Program-made: the position numbers and the translations under genes
DNA from: JALORV01 sp963754065
Lineage (GTDB): Bacteria > Pseudomonadota > Gammaproteobacteria > Burkholderiales > Burkholderiaceae_F
Length of the DNA: 64,000 nucleotides
Assembly (NCBI GenBank): GCA_963754065.1
Contig: CAVWFH010000018.1
Span: 20,014 to 84,013 of the forward strand
Direction: 5' to 3'
Shown: in pieces, positions 63,986 through 64,000 of the stretch
How the letters are laid out: the number at the start of each line of letters is the position of its first letter
Numbering within the stretch: the stretch's first letter is position 1
Notes under the pieces: model-generated
What the model was told of the DNA's origin: nothing
Seen by the model: the letters and a program-made list of their open reading frames with translations, nothing else
The model's database searches: none

Positions 63986-64000
63986 GGTTGCGGCTGAGCG

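Overview
This window reads as chromosome of a high-GC betaproteobacterium, most likely Burkholderiales or a near relative. The evidence is gene order and gene families: hemC-hemD-hemX-hemY divergent from ppc, an AlgZ/AlgR pair beside argH, pmbA-yjgA-mog, pepN-fbp, and a LysR/Bug-family receptor pair. No rRNA, tRNA, CRISPR array, phage or recognisable insertion sequence was seen. The first 55 kb is dense core and metabolic sequence. The last 8 kb (about 55.8-64 kb) is looser, with small DUF-type genes, longer gaps and gene remnants, and looks accessory.

Layout. 1-5.8 kb: a DUF482 acetyltransferase-like gene, an EamA exporter with an odd duplicated start, a K+ channel and pyrophosphatase, and an aldehyde dehydrogenase/SDR pair. 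5.8-11.7 kb: an NhaP2-type antiporter and the heme genes hemCDXY. 11.8-18.4 kb: ppc, a 409-bp nested palindrome filling the whole gap to algR, then algZ and argH. 18.4-22 kb: a DctQM TRAP permease facing its Tat-exported DctP receptor across a bidirectional terminator. 22-25.5 kb: pmbA, yjgA, mog, and an esterase. 25.5-27.7 kb: DoxX, pirin and a divergent LysR gene, resembling the E. coli YhaJ electrophile-response set. 27.6-33.2 kb: two large PAS/GGDEF diguanylate cyclases. 33-35.7 kb: gluQ and an M20 peptidase.

35.7-39.4 kb is the most interesting block: a three-gene multiheme electron-transfer operon (an 11-heme membrane-anchored cytochrome c, an FdnI-like cytochrome b, and a NapC-like cytochrome with about eight hemes) with no catalytic oxidoreductase subunit and an FNR/CRP-type dyad upstream. 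39.7-51.9 kb holds GlcG/HbpS, EamA, pepN-fbp, sodC, quinone reductase, EamA, DUF423, sugE, a secreted hydrolase and a NatAB-type ABC exporter. 52.1-55.8 kb holds an active-looking Ser/Thr kinase, its pseudokinase paralogue (both ending in PEGA-like domains) and a TssQ-like TPR lipoprotein, apparently one signalling unit.

Caution on reading frames. Several conserved genes are broken by single-base shifts although both halves are well conserved: dctM, dctP, probably yjgA, the NapC-like cytochrome (several shifts), pepN (at a run of five C), the pseudokinase and a methyltransferase. Scattered indels without other decay suggest assembly or sequencing error more than real pseudogenes. Only the source reads can settle this, so coordinates for those genes span the broken frames.
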